A stretch of DNA of 64,000 nucleotides, from positions 1 to 64,000 of the forward strand of contig JAQWNM010000009.1 in NCBI GenBank assembly GCA_029268615.1, in the 5' to 3' direction. The notes below the pieces were generated by a model, which searched no databases, was not told the DNA's origin, and saw only the letters and a program-made list of their open reading frames with translations. The DNA is from SAR86 cluster bacterium (lineage in GTDB: Bacteria > Pseudomonadota > Gammaproteobacteria > Magnimaribacterales > Magnimaribacteraceae). Below are positions 1 to 8,828 of the stretch, piece after piece. The position numbers were made by a program, and so were the translations under genes. Every line of letters starts with the position of its first letter. The first letter of the stretch is position 1.

Positions 1-494
1 GTTATCACTTCACTCCAAGACATAGTGCCATATTTTTCTAATGCATGAGACAATCCAGCAACAGTTCCAGGAACTCCAGCTGAAAGAAGCGAAAATCTTG
101 CTTTTGTCTTGTCGTAATTTCCTGCAGAGTCTAAGAATAAATCTCTCGTAGCTCTCAAAGGAGCTTTTTCTCTATAATCAATAGCTATTGTTTTATCTTC
201 TTTAGCTAAGTAGACAAGCATAAAACCCCCTCCACCTAAGTTACCTGCTCGAGGTAAAACAACAGCTAAGGCAAATGCTGTAGCAACAGCTGCATCAACT
301 GCATTGCCACCCTTTTTAAGAATATCTGCACCAATTTTACTAGCTAATTCCCTTTGGCTAACCACCATCCCATTAGTACCAATAGTAGGATGATATACAG
401 ATTGATAATCGAATATAGGAAGTAAAGTTTTCTCAGCATAAGAATTTAAACTGAAAAAAAACAATATGAAAATTTTAAAAAGATTCTTAATCAT
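1..494 (-). CDS. Gamma-glutamyltransferase, N-terminal part (runs off left edge)
   Basis: Translating the minus strand from the ATG at 494 gives 164 residues that continue past the window edge. A hydrophobic signal peptide of about 20 residues ends near NSYA. Typical gamma-glutamyltranspeptidase N-terminal segments follow: GMVVSQRELAS, GGNAVDAAVATAFAL and GNLGGGGFML. This family matures into two subunits in the periplasm and transfers or hydrolyses gamma-glutamyl groups of glutathione. The nucleophilic Thr of the small subunit lies outside the window, so activity cannot be judged. The start is 2 nt after the stop of the upstream beta-lactamase-fold gene, so the two are probably cotranscribed. 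Family assignment is secure from the motifs; the exact substrate is unknown. Confidence 0.88.
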   Translation of the reverse strand, partial: MIKNLFKIFILFFFSLNSYAEKTLLPIFDYQSVYHPTIGTNGMVVSQRELASKIGADILKKGGNAVDAAVATAFALAVVLPRAGNLGGGGFMLVYLAKEDKTIAIDYREKAPLRATRDLFLDSAGNYDKTKARFSLLSAGVPGTVAGLSHALEKYGTMSWSEVI

Positions 495-496
495 GA

Positions 497-1837
497 TCAG
501 TCGTCTATTGCTTGATAGACAAGAGTTCTGTATCTATCGCCTAGATTTGGTGGGCCAGCCAATACTTGGGTCATAAATACTGCCGCCATTTCTTCCTCAT
601 TATCAACCCAAAAAGATGTACTCGCCGCACCACCCCAATAATAATTACCTTTAGAACCATACTCTGCAGCTTGCGCTGGATCTAGAGTCACTCCCACTGT
701 AATACCAAAACCCTTACCAGATGGATAACCTTCTTTTTGGGTTATAGTTTCTGAAAGATGGTTTGAGGATAATATTTCAATACTCTTTCTACTTAAGATT
801 CTTGTTTTGCCTAATTTTCCTTTATTTAATAACATTAACGCAAACTTCATATAATCTTCTGTTGATGAAATTAAACCTGATCCACCATCAAAGACTGTGG
901 GTTTCATTAAATAAGGATCTACTTCTCTTTTAGATAACAAGCCTGTTATAGTTCCTGGAGGAAATGCAGCTGCAAGACCAGGCATTAATCTATTTATTAA
1001 GGGCATATATCCATAAAGATTTGTGTACCTATCAACTTTATCTTTACCAACCATGAATGCGGTATCATCCATAGAAAGAGGATCAAAAATTCTTGTCTTC
1101 AAAAATTGGTTAAAAGGCATGCCAGAGGCGATTTCTATAACACAGCCCAATACATCCATTCCAACACTATAAGTCCAAGAACTACCTGGCTGGTGCTTTA
1201 AAGGAAGGGTAGAGAGCTCCTCAGCAAAAGCGCAAATATTTTTATAAGATTTAGTACCTAATGAAACGCCTTGAGAATCAACCATATAATAAGGAAAAAT
1301 ATTCTTTGCTCTATAAAGATCACTTACTGGATTTACTTTATTAATGGCATAACTCAATCCAGATGTATGTGTAGCTAAATCTCTCAAAGTGATAGGTCTA
1401 TTTAACGGTTCTGTAATCATCACACCTTCTTCAATTGTTTTATAAACTTCAGTATTAGCAAAACCAGGTATAAATTTTTCTACCGGATCTTCAAGTCTTA
1501 GTTTCCCATCTTCTATCAGGACCATTAAGGCAACTCCTGTTATTGGTTTTGTCATAGAATAAATTCTAAAAAGAGAGTCTTTTTTTAACGGCAGCTTATT
1601 TTCCATGTCTGCATAACCATAGACTTCAAATTGAGCCACCTTGCCTTTTCTAACAATCATGGAGATAAATCCTGGAATTATCTTACTATCAACATCCTGA
1701 GAAAATGTATTGATAATTTTCTTCAGTCTATCTTCAGACATACCAGCCTGTTTTGCTTCATAAGCTCCAGCACTTAAATTAAACGTCACAAATAAGATTA
1801 AATAAAACTGGAAAGTCTTAAGTAAAAAAGTTTTCAA
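497..1837 (-). CDS. Exported serine beta-lactamase-fold hydrolase (class C/EstB type)
   Basis: 446 residues with an N-terminal signal peptide (about 1-25, cleavage near SAGA-YE). The SxxK nucleophile motif is SMTK at residues 94-97. The second catalytic motif is Y223-S224 (YSV), and a WGGAAST segment near the C-terminus corresponds to the KTG/HxG region. This architecture covers penicillin-binding-protein-like esterases, D-aminopeptidases and class C enzymes. Nothing in the sequence fixes the substrate, and true antibiotic resistance is not implied. It lies 2 nt upstream of the gamma-glutamyltransferase gene on the same strand and is divergent from the SDR gene at 1931. The export signal and the partner suggest periplasmic peptide or ester hydrolysis (inference). 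Confidence 0.88.
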   Translation of the reverse strand: MKTFLLKTFQFYLILFVTFNLSAGAYEAKQAGMSEDRLKKIINTFSQDVDSKIIPGFISMIVRKGKVAQFEVYGYADMENKLPLKKDSLFRIYSMTKPITGVALMVLIEDGKLRLEDPVEKFIPGFANTEVYKTIEEGVMITEPLNRPITLRDLATHTSGLSYAINKVNPVSDLYRAKNIFPYYMVDSQGVSLGTKSYKNICAFAEELSTLPLKHQPGSSWTYSVGMDVLGCVIEIASGMPFNQFLKTRIFDPLSMDDTAFMVGKDKVDRYTNLYGYMPLINRLMPGLAAAFPPGTITGLLSKREVDPYLMKPTVFDGGSGLISSTEDYMKFALMLLNKGKLGKTRILSRKSIEILSSNHLSETITQKEGYPSGKGFGITVGVTLDPAQAAEYGSKGNYYWGGAASTSFWVDNEEEMAAVFMTQVLAGPPNLGDRYRTLVYQAIDD

Positions 1838-1930
1838 TTATTTCTCCAATAAAGGTTTTTCTAAAGGGCTTAATTTAATATATCCTAGTCATAATGTCTT
1901 TAAATAACAACAGGCAAAATAGTTAATAAT

Positions 1931-2722
1931 ATGGATTTTAAACTTAAAAATAAAACGGCTCTAGTTTGTGCATCAAGTGAAGGCTTGGGAAAAGCCGCTG
2001 CATTAGAACTTGCAAAAGAAGGTTGTAAAATATCAATGTGTGCTAGAAATAGTAAGAATTTAGAAAGAGCCGCATCGGAAATAAGATCTCAAGTAAAAAC
2101 AGATGTAATTACCTCTGCAATAGACCTAAATGACAAAGATTCTCTTAAATCATTAGTAAATAAAACTGAGCAAGAAATTGGTCCAATAGAGATCCTAGTT
2201 AATAATGCAGGAGGACCTCCTCCTGGATCTTTTGATAGCTTAAGTGATGAAGATTGGCAACAAACCTTTAACTTAACTTTAATGTCTGCAATCTCACTTT
2301 CAAAGTTAGTTCTTCCAAATATGAAGAAAGAGAATTGGGGAAGAATAATCAATATCCAATCAAGATCGGTAAAGTCACCAGTTCCGGGACTATTTCTTTC
2401 CAATAGCATGAGATTGGCTGCTGTTGGATGGGCCAAAGCCCTTTCAGATGAAGTTGCAGAACATGGAATTACTGTAAATACAGTCTGTCCTGGTGAAACT
2501 CGCACCCAAAGACTAGTTGATATATTTGCTAAGCAGGCCCAAGCAACAGATCAGAATCCAAATGATATAGAACAAGCTATAAATAATTCTATACCAGCTA
2601 AAAGGATAGGTGAACCAGAAGAGTTAGCTGCTTTAATTGCTTTTTTGGCGTCTGAACGATCTGGATTCACAACTGGCACAGTGATCCAGGTTGATGGAGG
2701 TGCTACAAGGTCTTTTTTCTAA
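1931..2722 (+). CDS. SDR-family oxidoreductase with unusual active site
   Basis: 263-residue single-domain short-chain dehydrogenase/reductase. The dinucleotide-binding loop reads ASSEGLG (14-20), NNAG is at 91-94, and the post-catalytic PGET is at 187-190. The C-terminus ends in the family-typical VDGG. The usual YxxxK catalytic pair is replaced: aligning on the helix that follows, the Tyr position is Ser157 and the Lys position is Arg161, while a Ser remains at about 144. FabG-like enzymes with this substitution form a recognisable SDR subgroup, so the gene is probably functional but mechanistically atypical. It stands alone, divergent from 1837 and meeting the next minus-strand gene with a 4-bp overlap. 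The substrate cannot be assigned. Confidence 0.9.
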   Translation: MDFKLKNKTALVCASSEGLGKAAALELAKEGCKISMCARNSKNLERAASEIRSQVKTDVITSAIDLNDKDSLKSLVNKTEQEIGPIEILVNNAGGPPPGSFDSLSDEDWQQTFNLTLMSAISLSKLVLPNMKKENWGRIINIQSRSVKSPVPGLFLSNSMRLAAVGWAKALSDEVAEHGITVNTVCPGETRTQRLVDIFAKQAQATDQNPNDIEQAINNSIPAKRIGEPEELAALIAFLASERSGFTTGTVIQVDGGATRSFF

Positions 2723-3054
2723 CTTAGATTTTTTTGAAACATTGTATCTAATTCACTTACTTCCTTTTTAGTCATTTTAATATACAAAGAGACTAATCCA
2801 GCAATAACTGCACCGAAGAGACAAGGTGTAAGAAAATAACCGATATAAAAATATAGATTTTGATCAACTGGCACTCCGCCCCCTGCAAGCTGCAAGCTTA
2901 TGAAGCTTATAAAACTAATCACAAAAGCTATGATTGTTTTTTTTCGCCTTTCTTTGTAGGCAGAACTTTCTTTGATGATGTCTTCAAGGGTAAATTGATG
3001 TTTAGATCCATCAACATCTACATGCAATTTACCTTCTGTATAATGCCATTTCAT
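2719..3054 (-). CDS. Small two-helix membrane protein, unknown function
   Basis: 111 residues with a soluble acidic/basic N-terminal part (about 1-38) and two membrane helices (about 39-60 and 70-98). A charged C-terminal tail ends MFQKNLS. The N-terminal segment carries WHYTEGKLHVDVDG, which looks like a small beta structure. I recognise no family. The stop overlaps the SDR stop in a tail-to-tail arrangement, and the gene lies 49 nt downstream of the ATP-grasp gene on the same strand, with which it may be cotranscribed. Confidence 0.6.
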   Translation of the reverse strand: MKWHYTEGKLHVDVDGSKHQFTLEDIIKESSAYKERRKKTIIAFVISFISFISLQLAGGGVPVDQNLYFYIGYFLTPCLFGAVIAGLVSLYIKMTKKEVSELDTMFQKNLS

Positions 3055-3103
3055 AAATTTAGAATTCTATTTTCTATAATTAGATTAGATATATTCTAAA
3101 CAA

Positions 3104-4405
3104 TTAAATAGTTTCCACAATTATTCTTTCGCAAGTAGGCATCTCTCCTTCACCCAGAAAACTTTCTTTGATTAATTTAAATTCCTCCAAGTCTCCAACT
3201 ATTACTTGCCAAACATTAACTTTTTCACCTTCAAGTTCAATTGTTTGAGGACTAAATCCCATAGGAGCTATAGAAAAATTATATGGCGACTTGCCATGCA
3301 AACAACTTTCTACAAAATCCAAATATATACCTAATTTTTCTCTTGAAACTACATCAAAAAAAGCAACAGAACCTATTTCGGTCGACGTTACTCCTATTCT
3401 CTTTAGAATCTCAGCAGGAAATAAACCGCCTGTATAACGGGCATTTACTTCTATGACTTTAATTTCATCTCCGTTTACAAAAAAATCTATTCCACAATTT
3501 AAACCTTCCTCTTCTGAATAACCTAAGCCCCTCATGCACTCTCCTACTTTTATCAAAGCTGCTAATTGTTGATCTGATAAGGATATTTTTGAATTTAGAT
3601 AATTTCCGATCCATATCCCTTCACTAAAAAGTATCTTTCTAGTGTTAGCGATAGAGATATCTAGATCATCAATGAGAAGGTCTACAGTCATTTCTGACCA
3701 CACGGAAGTATCTAATTTCTCTTGAAGAACTAGCTCTAAATCATCTTGATATTCATCTAAATATAATTTTGCTTCTGCTATAGAACTAATAGATATGACG
3801 TTTCTGGCACCGGATAAACCCATAACTTTTAACATAACTTGTGGAGAATATTTAGTCATAAACTCTTTTACGACTTGACTATCAAGAGAGCTCTTATCTG
3901 TTACAACAGTTTCTGGAACCGGTATATCATTTAGTTTAGCTATCTCAGCAAAGCGCATTTTAGAATTTACTTCCTGACTTATTCTCAATTTAGTTTTGTC
4001 AGAATGTAAACATTGATTAGAACCGCTGATCAGATGAATAGATACTAGTTCCGACTCTCCTTTGTCTGATTCTATAGATTGATAGAAACAATCTTGAGGA
4101 TAATAGTGTAAATTATCTAAAGATATAGGGTGCATACCCATTTCTTTAAAAAAATGATGGTATCGAAACAAAACTTCTGGCCATTCATCTTTTAAAAAAG
4201 CTTCATAGAAAGAAGTATGATCATTTGGTTTCCCAAAATATAAAGAAGCTACTTGCAAACAACACATTAAACTCTTATTTTCTAAGTCATCTATTAACTG
4301 CTTTTCAGTGAGGTCTTCCCTAGAAAAATGAAGTTCTAAGTCATCAGCTGATAAAGCATAAAACACAGATTTCTTTTGATTCGGAAAAAAGGAACTAACT
4401 TTCAT
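3104..4405 (-). CDS. ATP-grasp domain protein (orphan carboxylate-amine ligase)
   Basis: 433 residues. Residues 1-145 form a pre-ATP-grasp-like region that I do not recognise. Residues 150-340 are an ATP-grasp fold: MLKVMGLSGARN around K193 for ATP binding, a PETVVTD segment, and the metal-binding EVNARYTGG (E319, N321, R323). ATP-grasp enzymes join a carboxylate to an amine or thiol through an acyl phosphate. The C-terminal 90 residues may finish a substrate pocket. A strong Shine-Dalgarno sequence, GGGGAGGT at 4411-4418, supports this start. No peptide-biosynthesis, glutathione, biotin or purine partner is nearby, so the substrate is unknown. Possibilities are an amino-acid or dipeptide ligase or a peptide-tailoring enzyme. 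Confidence 0.8.
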   Translation of the reverse strand: MKVSSFFPNQKKSVFYALSADDLELHFSREDLTEKQLIDDLENKSLMCCLQVASLYFGKPNDHTSFYEAFLKDEWPEVLFRYHHFFKEMGMHPISLDNLHYYPQDCFYQSIESDKGESELVSIHLISGSNQCLHSDKTKLRISQEVNSKMRFAEIAKLNDIPVPETVVTDKSSLDSQVVKEFMTKYSPQVMLKVMGLSGARNVISISSIAEAKLYLDEYQDDLELVLQEKLDTSVWSEMTVDLLIDDLDISIANTRKILFSEGIWIGNYLNSKISLSDQQLAALIKVGECMRGLGYSEEEGLNCGIDFFVNGDEIKVIEVNARYTGGLFPAEILKRIGVTSTEIGSVAFFDVVSREKLGIYLDFVESCLHGKSPYNFSIAPMGFSPQTIELEGEKVNVWQVIVGDLEEFKLIKESFLGEGEMPTCERIIVETI

Positions 4406-4461
4406 AAAATACCTCCCCAGCTAATAAACATCTTTATGAAGAGTTATTTTACTATATATCT

Positions 4462-5763
4462 TCAAGAAGAAAGATATCTATAAAATTCTATAACTTGCGG
4501 ATCTAATTTAATATCTGAAACTCTTAATTCAGTATGAAGTTGCAAAGAACTTAGCGTCTTACACCTACTGAGGGCCACATAAGCCTGCCCTGGAGCAAAA
4601 GCGCCACTGCCTAGATCTACTGAACAACTCTCTAAAGTTAGCCCTTGAGATTTATGGATAGTAACTGACCAACCTAATTTTAATGGAAATTGTTCATAGA
4701 CAGCTATTTCTTCTGTATGTATCTCATCAGCTACTTCATCATAGATATAACTTTCTTTTACCCATTTCTCTCTTTCAACTTTATAAGGAATATTCTGAAT
4801 CTTTACCTCAATTTGCTTCTTAGAAGACACATCCAAAACTTTACCTATTGAACCATTAACCCATCTTCCTTCAGAATCATTCTTGGTAAAAATAACTTGG
4901 GCCTCCTTTTTTAGAATTAACTCCCTAGGAGCAGGCAATTCACTTTCCTTAAATTCTCCCCTTTCTTTTGCTTTAAATACTTTTTCCGAATTTTCTATCT
5001 GTTGAAGTTGATATTTATTCAAGTCCTCAGAACGTCTAGTTCTTGAAGTAACTGTCATAGCTGTCTCCTCTTCGGATTGAGGATCAAAACAAGCTCGATT
5101 AATTATTTTTACCGTCTCTTCTAAATTGAGACCTAAACGAATGTTATTTAATAGATCTAAAAAATTACTGTCGTCCTGTTGTCGAAAAGATTCGGTCAAT
5201 TCGTATACTTTAGGATCTTTTGTTTCATAAAAACAAGCAGCATCAAAAAAGAAAGGTGATTCATAGAGGTCTAGAATTATCTTTTCGTCATATTGATTCA
5301 TGACTGGTGGAAGTTGAAAAAGATCACCGCAAACTAAGACGCTGACTCCTCCAAAAGGTTTTTTTGATTTTCTATGTAATTGAAGGCTTCTAGAAATTGC
5401 ATCAAGTATTGGAGCTTTTACCATTGATATTTCATCTATAATTAAAATCTCTAAATTCTTTATGAGTTTTCTAAATCTAGGATCTTTATACTCCTTAACA
5501 GGTGGAATAGGTTCAAAACCTAAACGAAAAACTGAATGAATTGTTTTACCCCCTATATTCAATGCGGCTATACCAGTAGGCGCTACCACTATTTTCTTTT
5601 TTGTGACTTCTTTTTTTACGTCTTCAATTAAAGTTGATTTTCCTGTCCCAGCTGGCCCAGTGACAAAAATAAATTCTTGCTTCTTTTTACCAGAAGAATT
5701 CAATAAATCTACAACTGACTCTTTAATATCTTCGTAAGAAGAAAGCGGGCTTTTTGATATCAC
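4462..5763 (-). CDS. PIF1-family ATP-dependent DNA helicase
   Basis: 433-residue SF1 helicase. Walker A is GPAGTGKST (36-44) and Walker B is IIDEISM (D110, E111). Motif III is GDLFQLPP (146-153), and a UvrD_C_2-like C-terminal motif reads TIHKSQGLT followed by YVALSRC. The compact size and the AAPTGIAALN-like segment (APTGIAAL, 61-68) match PIF1-type 5'-3' helicases rather than RecD. Such enzymes unwind DNA at forks, G-quadruplexes or recombination intermediates. It lies between the ATP-grasp and rmuC genes on the same strand, with gaps of 56 and 80 nt. The pairing with RmuC suggests DNA maintenance (inference). Confidence 0.88.
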   Translation of the reverse strand: MISKSPLSSYEDIKESVVDLLNSSGKKKQEFIFVTGPAGTGKSTLIEDVKKEVTKKKIVVAPTGIAALNIGGKTIHSVFRLGFEPIPPVKEYKDPRFRKLIKNLEILIIDEISMVKAPILDAISRSLQLHRKSKKPFGGVSVLVCGDLFQLPPVMNQYDEKIILDLYESPFFFDAACFYETKDPKVYELTESFRQQDDSNFLDLLNNIRLGLNLEETVKIINRACFDPQSEEETAMTVTSRTRRSEDLNKYQLQQIENSEKVFKAKERGEFKESELPAPRELILKKEAQVIFTKNDSEGRWVNGSIGKVLDVSSKKQIEVKIQNIPYKVEREKWVKESYIYDEVADEIHTEEIAVYEQFPLKLGWSVTIHKSQGLTLESCSVDLGSGAFAPGQAYVALSRCKTLSSLQLHTELRVSDIKLDPQVIEFYRYLSS

Positions 5764-5843
5764 AAACAGGATACTATCCTATTTACCTAGAGATTTCTTA
5801 AAATATCAAACTTAGTCTTACAGAAATAGATTGCTAAAAAAAC

Positions 5844-6992
5844 CTATTCTTCTTTATCCATTCCAAGAGAATGAGTTTCCTCTGATGAAAGAGTTTCAAC
5901 TGACTTTAGTTCCTCAATACTATCTTTAGAATCAAGAGATATCAAAGATTCAAATTTTCTTGCTTGTGGCATTAGTCGAGAGTCCCATGAAGACTTTGCG
6001 CTATTAAATCCACTAACAGCATCACTAAGTCCTTTTTCTATCTTAGAAAACCTTGAAAGAAAGTTTTTTAATCTCTTATGCAATTCATTTCCAGCTTGTG
6101 CAACTTCTTTTGCATTATCTTCAAGATCCCTTTGAACCATAGCAAGCATGACTGTTTTTAAAGTTGCATATACCAAAACTGGCGGACATATAATTACTTT
6201 CAACTTTGCTGCTTGTTCTACTAAATCGGGTATTTCTTCAATGGCCGAAATAAAAAGAGCTACATTATGAAGATACATAATCGTAAAGTCTGGCGAACCA
6301 CCATCCAAGTCTTGATATTTCTTTGAACCTAACTGCTTAGCATGACTTAAGAGAGACTCAGCATGTTTCTTCATTAGCTTTTTCTTATCTATTTCATCAT
6401 CTACTTGCATAGCTTCTTGAAATGCATTTATAGGCACCTTGCTATCTATAAATATTATTCCACCATCTGCGGTATTAATTGTAAAATCAGGCCTAAACTG
6501 CTCCCCTTCTTGATTTTTAAAGGTCCTTTGAATATCAAAACTAACTCCTTCTACAAAGCCAGCATCTTTTAAAAGTGTTTTGAGTGACTCTTCACCTAAT
6601 GACCCTTGAATTCTAGTATTTGAAAGAGCTTCGGCCCAAGCTGTATGGGACTTAGATAAACCTTCAAAGCCTTTATCTAGTTTTTCGGTCTGAGTTTTCC
6701 ATGTTGTATCCGCCTTAGAAACAGCTTCTTCTAAATTTTTTATAGATTTTGTAATTGTTTTTTCGACATCTGCCATTTTAGAAGACATAACTAGGTCATG
6801 TTTTTCATTCTTATGGATAGCTTTTTTTTCTTCTTCCTCTGCAACATTTTCTAATACTGCTTTAGCTGTATCTGAGAATAAAGATTGGAAAGTACCTTTA
6901 ATTATTTTTGGTGAAAAGAAAAGACCTATGGATACCCCTAAAGTTAGAAATAAAAGACATAAGATTGACACTAGAAATATACTCATATTCAT
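5844..6992 (-). CDS. rmuC: DNA recombination protein RmuC homologue
   Basis: 382 residues. The N-terminal transmembrane anchor is at about 4-27. A long charged coiled-coil region follows (about 40-125), then the RmuC nuclease-like core (about 130-330) with QGSLGEESLKTLL, RPDFTIN, FIDSKVPINAF and LVYATLKTV. The D-x(n)-DSK pattern resembles the PD-(D/E)XK fold seen in the family. RmuC limits inversions at short inverted repeats in E. coli, and membrane-anchored homologues are widespread. An acidic serine-rich tail (about 355-382) ends the protein. It is the first gene of the minus-strand rmuC-helicase-ATP-grasp run. Confidence 0.92.
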   Translation of the reverse strand: MNMSIFLVSILCLLFLTLGVSIGLFFSPKIIKGTFQSLFSDTAKAVLENVAEEEEKKAIHKNEKHDLVMSSKMADVEKTITKSIKNLEEAVSKADTTWKTQTEKLDKGFEGLSKSHTAWAEALSNTRIQGSLGEESLKTLLKDAGFVEGVSFDIQRTFKNQEGEQFRPDFTINTADGGIIFIDSKVPINAFQEAMQVDDEIDKKKLMKKHAESLLSHAKQLGSKKYQDLDGGSPDFTIMYLHNVALFISAIEEIPDLVEQAAKLKVIICPPVLVYATLKTVMLAMVQRDLEDNAKEVAQAGNELHKRLKNFLSRFSKIEKGLSDAVSGFNSAKSSWDSRLMPQARKFESLISLDSKDSIEELKSVETLSSEETHSLGMDKEE

Positions 6993-7069
6993 ATATTACC
7001 TATATTCTTCAATGTCCTCCAAGTTTTGTTATTATCAATACTATAATTTAAGAATCAATAAAAAACTCC

Positions 7070-7426
7070 ATGCCTAAATTAATATCGCTGATCAAGAAAA
7101 AAAGTCAATTATCAGATGAAGATTTTGCATCATATTATGAAACTCATCACGCCCCTCTAATAAAAAATATTTTTCCAATGTTGAGTCGTTATGAAAGAAC
7201 TTTTTTACCTGCTTCAAGCATATTATTTGGTGAATTTTCTTTAGGATCAGAAAAAGAAGAAAAGCCGTATGATGTTATTACTGAGTTGTGGTTTAAAGAT
7301 GATTCTGATTTAGAAAGTTTTATGGCTCATGCTATTAAACCAGACATACTCGAAGTTATCAGGAATGATGAAGCTAAATTTTTACGCAGTGAATGTACCG
7401 TTACCTATAGAGTAAATACACCCTGA
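7070..7426 (+). CDS. EthD-domain protein
   Basis: 118 residues forming a single dimeric alpha/beta-barrel-like EthD domain. The N-terminal strand MPKLISLIKKK leads into LSDEDFASYYETHHAPL, with the conserved YYExxH signature, and then RYERTFLP. EthD proteins include the accessory factor of ethyl tert-butyl ether degradation and small decarboxylases or cyclases of polyketide-like substrates. The actual reaction here is unknown. It precedes a GPH-type transporter gene by 46 nt on the same strand. A related copy is encoded at 16980-17333. Confidence 0.8.
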   Translation: MPKLISLIKKKSQLSDEDFASYYETHHAPLIKNIFPMLSRYERTFLPASSILFGEFSLGSEKEEKPYDVITELWFKDDSDLESFMAHAIKPDILEVIRNDEAKFLRSECTVTYRVNTP

Positions 7427-7472
7427 TTAAAAATAATTTATTAAATATATAGACATAAATTAAACTACTAAG

Positions 7473-8828
7473 ATGAATAAATCACAGATTTTTTCTTTTG
7501 GAATTCCAGCTATTGGAGCTGGATATATGTATTTATTACTCAGTTTATATGTGATGAAATTCTCTACCGATGTACTTTTAATTGCTCCAGCAATTATGGG
7601 GCTAATATTTAGTATTTCAAGAATTTGGGATGCTATCTCCGATCCTCTAGTTGGCTATTTAAGCGACAGAACTAAAAATAAGTTTGGTCGAAGACGCAGT
7701 TGGATATTAGCTAGTTGTATACCTATATCAATCGGATTTTATGCAGTCTTTTCTCCTCCTGAAAATTTTCAGGGACAATATTTAATCTTTTGGATGGCCT
7801 TATCTATATTGACCTTTTATTCCGCAATGACATTATTCTTTGTACCTCATATGGCCCTAGGTGCAGAGCTTTCAAATGACTATCATGAAAGAAGCAAGTT
7901 ATTTGGCATACGCCATATTTGTTATACGATCGGGTCGAGTATTTCTCTAGGAACCATTTACTTATTAATTAACGAAGAACTCAGCTTAAATGGAGATGTA
8001 AGGCAGCTTGCAAAAGATCAAGCAATATTCGCTGTTCTGATAATGACCATACTAATCAGTCTTAGTGTTTTTAAATTACGCGAGAAAACTGAATTCCAAG
8101 GAAGGGTTAAAGCCAATCCCTTAAAAGCTTTTAGAGATGTTTGGCTTAACCCTCATGCAAAATTATTAATTATTGTAACTTTCATTGAAAATATTGGATC
8201 AGCTGCAATTGCTACTTTGACCCTATATATATCTCAATATGTTGTTGGAGCTCCTGCATGGGCACCTATTATTATTCTAGCCTACATGATCCCATCAATA
8301 CTTTCTGTACCTTTATGGCTTCCATTGTCTACTTACTTTGGGAAAATAAAAGTTTGGGTATCAAGCATGATGCTCACTGCAGCATCATTTGGAGGAATGT
8401 TCTTTTTACCTTTTATTAGTTCCATGGAGGAAAGGCTTACTCTTATAATTATTTTAGCTTTTTTTGCAGGACTTGCGTCTGGATGCGGAGGAACTATTGG
8501 ACCTTCAGTGCAAGGGGATGTAATTGACTATGATGAATACACAACCTATGAAAGAAAAGAAGGTACTTATTTTGCAGCTTGGAATTTTATTTTTAAAAGC
8601 GCCTACGGTGTCATGTTATTAATGACAGGTTTTGTATTGCAAATAGCAGGATTTATCCCTAATCAAGATCAAACCATGGAAGTTAAGATATCCATGGTCA
8701 GCCTTTATGGGTTGCTACCTTTAATTTGCTACACGATTGGTGCTATTTTATTTAGTAGGTTTAAATTAGATGAAAAAGCCTATTCAGTAATCAGAAAAGA
8801 TCTTGATATGAGAGTCTCTAAAAAATAA
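7473..8828 (+). CDS. GPH-type (MFS) cation-coupled transporter
   Basis: 451 residues with about 12 predicted membrane helices. The signature cytoplasmic loop SRIWDAISDPLVGYLSDRT followed by FGRRRSW is diagnostic of the glycoside-pentoside-hexuronide:cation symporter family (MelB/XynB-like). A second-half motif, GDVIDYDEYTTYERKEGTYF, corresponds to the conserved region after helix 10. Marine bacteria use such proteins for sugars, but related ones carry other organic solutes, so the substrate is not assigned. It directly follows the EthD gene. Its stop codon abuts the stop of the convergent gene at 8829 with no spacer. Confidence 0.88.
   Translation: MNKSQIFSFGIPAIGAGYMYLLLSLYVMKFSTDVLLIAPAIMGLIFSISRIWDAISDPLVGYLSDRTKNKFGRRRSWILASCIPISIGFYAVFSPPENFQGQYLIFWMALSILTFYSAMTLFFVPHMALGAELSNDYHERSKLFGIRHICYTIGSSISLGTIYLLINEELSLNGDVRQLAKDQAIFAVLIMTILISLSVFKLREKTEFQGRVKANPLKAFRDVWLNPHAKLLIIVTFIENIGSAAIATLTLYISQYVVGAPAWAPIIILAYMIPSILSVPLWLPLSTYFGKIKVWVSSMMLTAASFGGMFFLPFISSMEERLTLIIILAFFAGLASGCGGTIGPSVQGDVIDYDEYTTYERKEGTYFAAWNFIFKSAYGVMLLMTGFVLQIAGFIPNQDQTMEVKISMVSLYGLLPLICYTIGAILFSRFKLDEKAYSVIRKDLDMRVSKK

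Noticed and set aside
497-1837. Antibiotic-resistance beta-lactamase
   Set aside because: The motifs fit the broad PBP-like esterase group; nothing specific to clinical beta-lactamases is present.
2089-2505. 138-residue minus-strand frame inside the SDR gene
   Set aside because: Fully antisense to a well-supported SDR; the translation has no recognisable motif or start signal.
3059-3100. TTAGAAT/ATTCTAA inverted repeat after the ATP-grasp gene
   Set aside because: Short AT-rich arms far apart; expected by chance at this base composition.
3104-6992. Anti-phage defence island made of ATP-grasp, PIF1 helicase and RmuC
   Set aside because: RmuC and PIF1 are common maintenance genes, no nuclease/toxin or mobile-element signs accompany them, and composition matches the surroundings.
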